Source: Acidobacteriaceae bacterium
GTDB lineage: Bacteria > Acidobacteriota > Terriglobia > Terriglobales > Acidobacteriaceae
DNA: 5,734 bases
Reading direction: 5' to 3'
NCBI GenBank assembly: GCA_003168235.1
Contig: PMSZ01000295.1
Span: 1 to 5,734, forward strand
A program made the position numbers and the translations under genes. The notes beneath the pieces were generated by a model. It searched no databases. It was not told the DNA's origin and was given only the letters and a program-made list of their open reading frames with translations. Positions 4,985 through 5,734 of this stretch are shown in pieces (positions within the stretch are counted from its first letter, which is position 1; every line of letters begins with the position of its first letter).

Positions 4985-5734
4985 TTAGTCCGGGTAAGGT
5001 CCAGGCGTTCCGCAGTTGCTGCCTGCCGGGCAGGCATATTGCGTCCGTATGAGTGCCGTGTTGATGGCCGGTATGTTTGCGCCTTCCGTCGTGTAAGACG
5101 ATCCGCTCAATGGTACTAATTCGCTGAGCGAGAAATTGTTGTTCCAAGGCAGCGCCATCAACGGGCAGTTGTAGGGGTTCGACCCGTCATAAGAGCATGG
5201 GCCGGTCGGGAACGTGTTGCCGCTGCCGCCCGTCACAGTGAAACCAGTCCAGCCCATACAGCTTGAAAGCGGTCCTGCCGGACAATCCGAATTGGGTGAC
5301 AGATTCGGTGGGGTGCTACCGCTGGGAAAGACTTCGCTGTAGCAATTATTCCCGGAGCAAAGGACCGCAGGCGGGCTTGCCGACTGGTTCACGATCAGGT
5401 TGTCGTAGGACGCAAGGTTCGCCGTGTCCCAGCAGTCGCTCAACGGAACGTTGCCTTCGCCCGGGATGTTGTTGCAGGTAAACCCTAAGCTCGTAGTGCC
5501 CGCTGGCGCGGTAAAGATGTTGTGGGTCAACTGGTTGTTGTAGTGCTGACGATAGGTTCCGCCGGAGATGATCTGCTCGCCTGTCGGTGTCAATACGGTG
5601 TTATTCGTTAAGATCGAACCATTAGGATGGCCGGAGTTATTTTCGAGCTCGCAGATCGTCCCGCTGGAGTCATTCGTACCGGCGTTGTTGTAGTACACGT
5701 TCAGTGAAGTCGGAGACGTCGGAGAAATGGATGG
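4985..5734 (-). CDS. Secreted or surface beta-helix-like protein, C-terminal part, 5' end beyond the window
   Basis: The frame is open to the right edge of the window; 249-250 residues are visible. The GTG at 5698 is internal, since coding continues through a Ser/Pro/Thr stretch (PSISPTSPTSLN) upstream. The protein is rich in Asn, Gly, Ser and Thr. It shows irregular short turns such as GSILTNNTVLTP, NNQLTHNIFT and YDNLIVNQ that suggest right-handed parallel beta-helix rungs. The end (FSLSELVPLSGSS then GANIPAINTAL) resembles the closing segment of secreted beta-helix proteins. Eleven cysteines in the visible part point to an oxidising, extracytoplasmic place. It could be a surface polysaccharide-binding or -degrading protein, or a phage tail spike next to lysis genes; no catalytic motif is visible. 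Stop TAA at 4985-4987. The M15 gene begins 67 bases downstream on the same strand. Confidence 0.65.
   Translation of the reverse strand, partial: PSISPTSPTSLNVYYNNAGTNDSSGTICELENNSGHPNGSILTNNTVLTPTGEQIISGGTYRQHYNNQLTHNIFTAPAGTTSLGFTCNNIPGEGNVPLSDCWDTANLASYDNLIVNQSASPPAVLCSGNNCYSEVFPSGSTPPNLSPNSDCPAGPLSSCMGWTGFTVTGGSGNTFPTGPCSYDGSNPYNCPLMALPWNNNFSLSELVPLSGSSYTTEGANIPAINTALIRTQYACPAGSNCGTPGPYPD

Overview
The window reads like a piece of a GC-rich (roughly 55-60 percent by eye) Gram-negative bacterial chromosome. A bacterial glutaminyl-tRNA synthetase occurs in only some phyla. Together with the secreted Asn/Cys-rich beta-helix protein, the lipoprotein and the stand-alone papain-like peptidase, it makes an Acidobacteriota host (Terriglobia/Koribacter-like) my best guess. 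This is an inference from protein style, not a proven assignment.

Left half (1-2690), housekeeping and redox. The window opens inside glnS (+), which lacks only its N-terminal HIGH region and ends at 1514. A perfect 11-bp hairpin (1559-1583) separates it from a convergent RutE/nitroreductase-family gene (-, 1595-2209). That gene is divergent from an HxlR-family winged-helix regulator (+, 2307-2690). The 97-bp gap between them holds an imperfect inverted repeat that could be the operator. The layout resembles the redox-sensing HxlR regulator/nitroreductase pairs of Bacillus (YodB-YodC, HypR-HypO).

Right half (2786-5734), accessory. Five genes lie head to tail on the minus strand. In transcription order they are: the C-terminal part of a Cys/Asn-rich extracellular protein, probably a right-handed beta-helix (4985 to the window edge); an M15-type peptidoglycan peptidase (4471-4917, TTG start); a 60-residue two-helix membrane protein that looks like a holin (4196-4378, TTG start); a 206-residue putative lipoprotein (3538-4158); and a papain-like C1 cysteine peptidase without a signal peptide (2786-3541). 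The last two overlap by 4 bp (ATGA). Endolysin-like enzyme, holin-like protein and lipoprotein side by side form a lysis-cassette layout. No capsid, tail, integrase or terminase gene is visible, so this is either a phage remnant/prophage edge or a domesticated holin/endolysin export module with the C1 peptidase as candidate cargo.

Small repeats mark the junctions: two perfect 14-bp copies at the 3' ends of two cassette genes, a 16-bp tandem duplication in the leader of the holin-like gene, and a separate three-copy 16-bp-period repeat where the HxlR gene ends and the accessory block begins. No tRNA, rRNA, CRISPR array or insertion sequence was seen, and there is no gene-free stretch above 300 bases.
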